A DNA stretch of 64,000 nucleotides from Paenibacillus qinlingensis (GTDB lineage: Bacteria > Bacillota > Bacilli > Paenibacillales > NBRC-103111). Every line of letters begins with the position of its first letter. Within the stretch, counting starts at the first letter, position 1. The position numbers were made by a program, and so were the translations under genes. Below the pieces are notes generated by a model, which was not told the origin of the DNA, did not search any database, and was given only the letters and a program-made list of their open reading frames with translations. Below, in pieces: positions 62,241-64,000 of this stretch. Location: positions 80,035-144,034 of the forward strand of contig NZ_JABMKY010000021.1 of the NCBI RefSeq assembly GCF_013204845.1, given 5' to 3'.

Positions 62241-63092
62241 ATGAAATTATCCGTATTTACTGTTGCGACGCCTGACTTTACACCTGAAGAGCTTGCTAAA
62301 GCGGCTGCTACTGCTGGTATTACAGGCATTGAGTGGCGCTTCAAAGATATCCCTGCGGACGCAGTGGGGCAAAAACCTTCTTTCTGGGGAAATAATTTGT
62401 GCTCGATCGATCCAGCTTCTTCTGACGCAGAACTAGAGCGTTTCAAGCAAGCAGCTCTTAACGAGAACCTTGTGAACCTGAGCATTACACCTTATTTGAA
62501 TGATTGTAATGTTGCTGAAACGGAGCATGTGTTTAAAGCAGCTCAAAAAATCGGCGTGCCCTTCATCCGTGTTGGCGTACCTGGTTATGATAAAAGCAAA
62601 AACTACAATGATTTGTTTGCAAAAGCAGTGGACTACCTTCACCATGTCCAAGAGCTTTCCCAGCAGTATGGCGTTAAAGGTTTAGTGGAGACGCATCACA
62701 ATACGATCACTGCTAGCGCTGGTCTAGCACATAGACTAGTATCTGGTTTCAAACCAGAGCACATTGGCGTGCTTCACGATGCGGGCAACATGGTGCATGA
62801 AGGCTTCGAGAACCACCGTATGGGTCTTGAATTGCTAGGGCCTTACCTTGCACATGTGCATGTGAAGAATGCAGCATGGACGCTTTCAGGCGAAGAGCAA
62901 GATGGCATTAAGCTTTGGAAAAGCGAATGGGCACCGATTGATGCGGGTATCGTGAACTGGAAGCAAGTACTTGGTGACTTGAAAGCCGTTGGCTATGACG
63001 GTTACCTCGGTATTGAAGATTTCAGCGGTCAATTCGGTTCACAAGAAATGCTGAATAACTTCTCAGCAAAAGTGAAGCAATGGTTAGCGTAA
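62241..63092 (+). CDS. Sugar phosphate isomerase/epimerase (xylose-isomerase-like TIM barrel)
   Basis: 283 aa. It begins KLSVFTVATPDFTPEELAKA and has TIM-barrel metal-site segments: GLVETHHNTITAS (Glu/His), HIGVLHDAGNMVHEGFEN (Asp) and AHVHVKNAAWTL (His). YDGYLGIEDFSGQF near the end supplies a final Glu. The substrate is unknown. AAGGAGG lies before the ATG. Control by the divergent AraC protein is likely. Confidence 0.88.
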   Translation: MKLSVFTVATPDFTPEELAKAAATAGITGIEWRFKDIPADAVGQKPSFWGNNLCSIDPASSDAELERFKQAALNENLVNLSITPYLNDCNVAETEHVFKAAQKIGVPFIRVGVPGYDKSKNYNDLFAKAVDYLHHVQELSQQYGVKGLVETHHNTITASAGLAHRLVSGFKPEHIGVLHDAGNMVHEGFENHRMGLELLGPYLAHVHVKNAAWTLSGEEQDGIKLWKSEWAPIDAGIVNWKQVLGDLKAVGYDGYLGIEDFSGQFGSQEMLNNFSAKVKQWLA

Positions 63093-63110
63093 ACTAGATG
63101 CAATAAGCGT

Positions 63111-63154
63111 AAAACCTTCAAATCCACTGAAAAGTGGGGTTGGAGGTTTTTTGT
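63111..63154 (+). terminator. Rho-independent terminator
   Basis: AAACCTTCAAATCCACT pairs with AGTGGGGTTGGAGGTTT around a GAAA loop. TTTTTG follows. Confidence 0.85.
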
Positions 63155-63226
63155 CTTAGTGGGTATGAATGAGGGGCACAATGACGGGGCTGTGGTATGT
63201 TGTTGTGGAAGGAATATCTTCAAAGA

Positions 63227-63400
63227 TGCAAAAAGGCATCTATTTTGAGGACATGAGCTGAAAAGTAGATAAATAAGTGCGAAAAGGCAACCTTTTGGAG
63301 TGAATTGGCGGGAAATGGCTGGATGATAGTAAAATTGATGCCTTTTCGCAAGCATTTTAGACGGAGAATGAGAAATGGTGGGAAAGGATGTCTTTTTGCA
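63227..63400. repeat. Composite hairpin repeat, family R4 (TGCAAAAAGGCATC), four units
   Basis: Forward units TGCAAAAAGGCATC (63227-63240) and TGCGAAAAGGCAACC (63278-63292) are followed by inverted units GATGCCTTTTCGCA (63337-63350) and GATGTCTTTTTGCA (63387-63400). Spacing is about 50 bases throughout. No gene is seen. Confidence 0.85.
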
Positions 63401-63427
63401 CTTTTGCAGGGGGGAATGGGGAGGAGA

Positions 63428-63746
63428 GTAGGAGAATAGCACGTGATTATGTAGGAAGGGTAGTGGGAGAACAGGGGAGGGTAGCAGGTGATTATGTAGG
63501 AAGGCAGGCTATTGGGGGAACAAGGGAGAGTAGCAGATGATTATGTAGGATAGTGGAGCGGGCTATTAGGTTGGAGTGCTGCAGGTGAATATGTAGGAGG
63601 GTAGCGTGAGATCAAGTAGGAGAATAGCAGGTGATTATGTAGGAAGGGTAGTGGGAGAACAGGGGAGGGTAGCAGATGAATTTGTAGGATGGAAGCGGGG
63701 GGCATCAGGTAAGAGAATAGCAGGTAATTATGTAGGATGGGTTCCG
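63428..63746 (+). repeat. Degenerate G-rich repeat tract
   Basis: A 60-base unit at 63428-63487 recurs at 63616-63675 with one mismatch. Shorter echoes of AGCAGRTGATTATGTAGGA occur between and after (63484, 63532, 63582, 63672, 63720). No codon pattern or RBS suggests a gene. It runs up to the IS boundary. Confidence 0.8.
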
Positions 63747-63882
63747 GAAGATCATGCGGGAGTTGGGTGGGTTGCGAGATTGAGCTGGAGATCAAGCAGG
63801 AGAGTAAGAGGGTGATCGAACAAATTACAGCAGGTATAGGCTCTGGTGCTGCACTTACATACAAAAGACCGTCAGGAAATTC

Positions 63883-64000
63883 TGAACTGACCCCCAAAAG
63901 TTAGACATTTATGTTATGCAGCCTGTGAGGCATGAGTTCGGTACTGTACCGGGCTCATGCCTTTTAGTTTTTTCTTGATGCGCTCGTGATTGTAATAGTT
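63883..64000 (-). mobile_element. IS3-family insertion sequence, terminal part
   Basis: The terminal repeat-like sequence TGAACTGACCCCCAAAAGTT starts at 63883, typical of IS3/IS150-group ends, and the transposase C-terminus follows immediately inside. The rest of the element lies beyond the window. Confidence 0.85.
63914..64000 (-). CDS. IS3-family transposase OrfB, C-terminal 28 residues
   Basis: The minus strand reads YNHERIKKKLKGMSPVQYRT and ends HASQAA then TAA. The N-H-E-R ... M-S-P-V-Q-Y pattern is the usual end of the DDE integrase domain of IS3-family OrfB proteins. The catalytic core lies outside the window. The gene extends past base 64000. Confidence 0.9.
   Translation of the reverse strand, partial: NYYNHERIKKKLKGMSPVQYRTHASQAA

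Noticed and set aside
63541..63897. Open frame on the minus strand in the G-rich tract
   Set aside because: The translation is Pro/Leu/Ser-rich, follows the repeat and crosses the IS boundary.

Overview
The window looks like chromosomal DNA of a Gram-positive, S-layer-bearing member of the Paenibacillaceae, most likely Paenibacillus or a close relative. The evidence is the strong AGGAGG-type ribosome sites with frequent GTG/TTG starts, a secreted protein ending in three S-layer homology (SLH) repeats, copper-amine-oxidase-like 'stalk' domains, a NamZ/NagZ muropeptide pathway, an SdpR/SdpI pair and a TPP-riboswitch thi operon of Bacillus-like order. The species assignment is inferred from gene content. 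No rRNA, tRNA or CRISPR array was seen.

Layout. 1-7.6 kb: a sugar ABC-transporter permease (cut by the window start), a GNAT protein, a PIG-L deacetylase, exo-muramidase NamZ, a BadF-type amino-sugar kinase, NagZ and an AmiE-like serine hydrolase. Together they form a peptidoglycan-fragment uptake and breakdown cluster, to which anmK at 12 kb belongs functionally. 7.6-18.1 kb: an SLH surface protein, a compact S53 protease, anmK, a TPR membrane protein, a small membrane protein and a two-component system. 18.5-36.7 kb: the most unusual region. It holds a DUF4280 PAAR-like protein and a MORN-repeat membrane protein on the minus strand. Divergent from them run a TolC-like coiled-coil surface protein, a membrane cyclase with lost catalytic residues, a GNAT protein, an ADP/ATP-carrier-like/HEAT/cNMP-domain fusion, an RsbW/RsbV/RsbU-like partner switch, a DUF4157 protein, a large repeat-bearing helical protein with a similar N-terminal motif, and a YbjN/chaperone-like protein. 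I read this as a cargo and control island of the kind found with extracellular contractile injection systems. No sheath, tube, baseplate or ATPase gene lies in the window.

36.8-53 kb is a set of small transcription units: an SH3-like secreted protein gene split by an in-frame TAA, MFS, sdpRI, BASS transporter, Lrp, MBL, hflKC and others. 53.1-58.3 kb is the thiamin operon (TPP riboswitch-tenI-thiO-thiS-thiG-thiD-thiE). It lacks thiF, and a (TTGGTY)n minisatellite lies where thiF is found in Bacillus subtilis. 58.3-63.1 kb carries an ArsR-type regulator, an M29 aminopeptidase, a YjbR protein and a divergent AraC/sugar-isomerase pair. The window ends in a degenerate repeat tract and the end of an IS3-family element.

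A second theme runs through the intergenic spaces. At least four sequence-unrelated families of short hairpin repeats occur, and most loci have the same design: two copies in one direction followed by two in the other. They lie near 6.2, 14.2, 18.3, 38.4, 46.2 (half copy), 56.6 and 63.2 kb. I know of no described element class with this arrangement.
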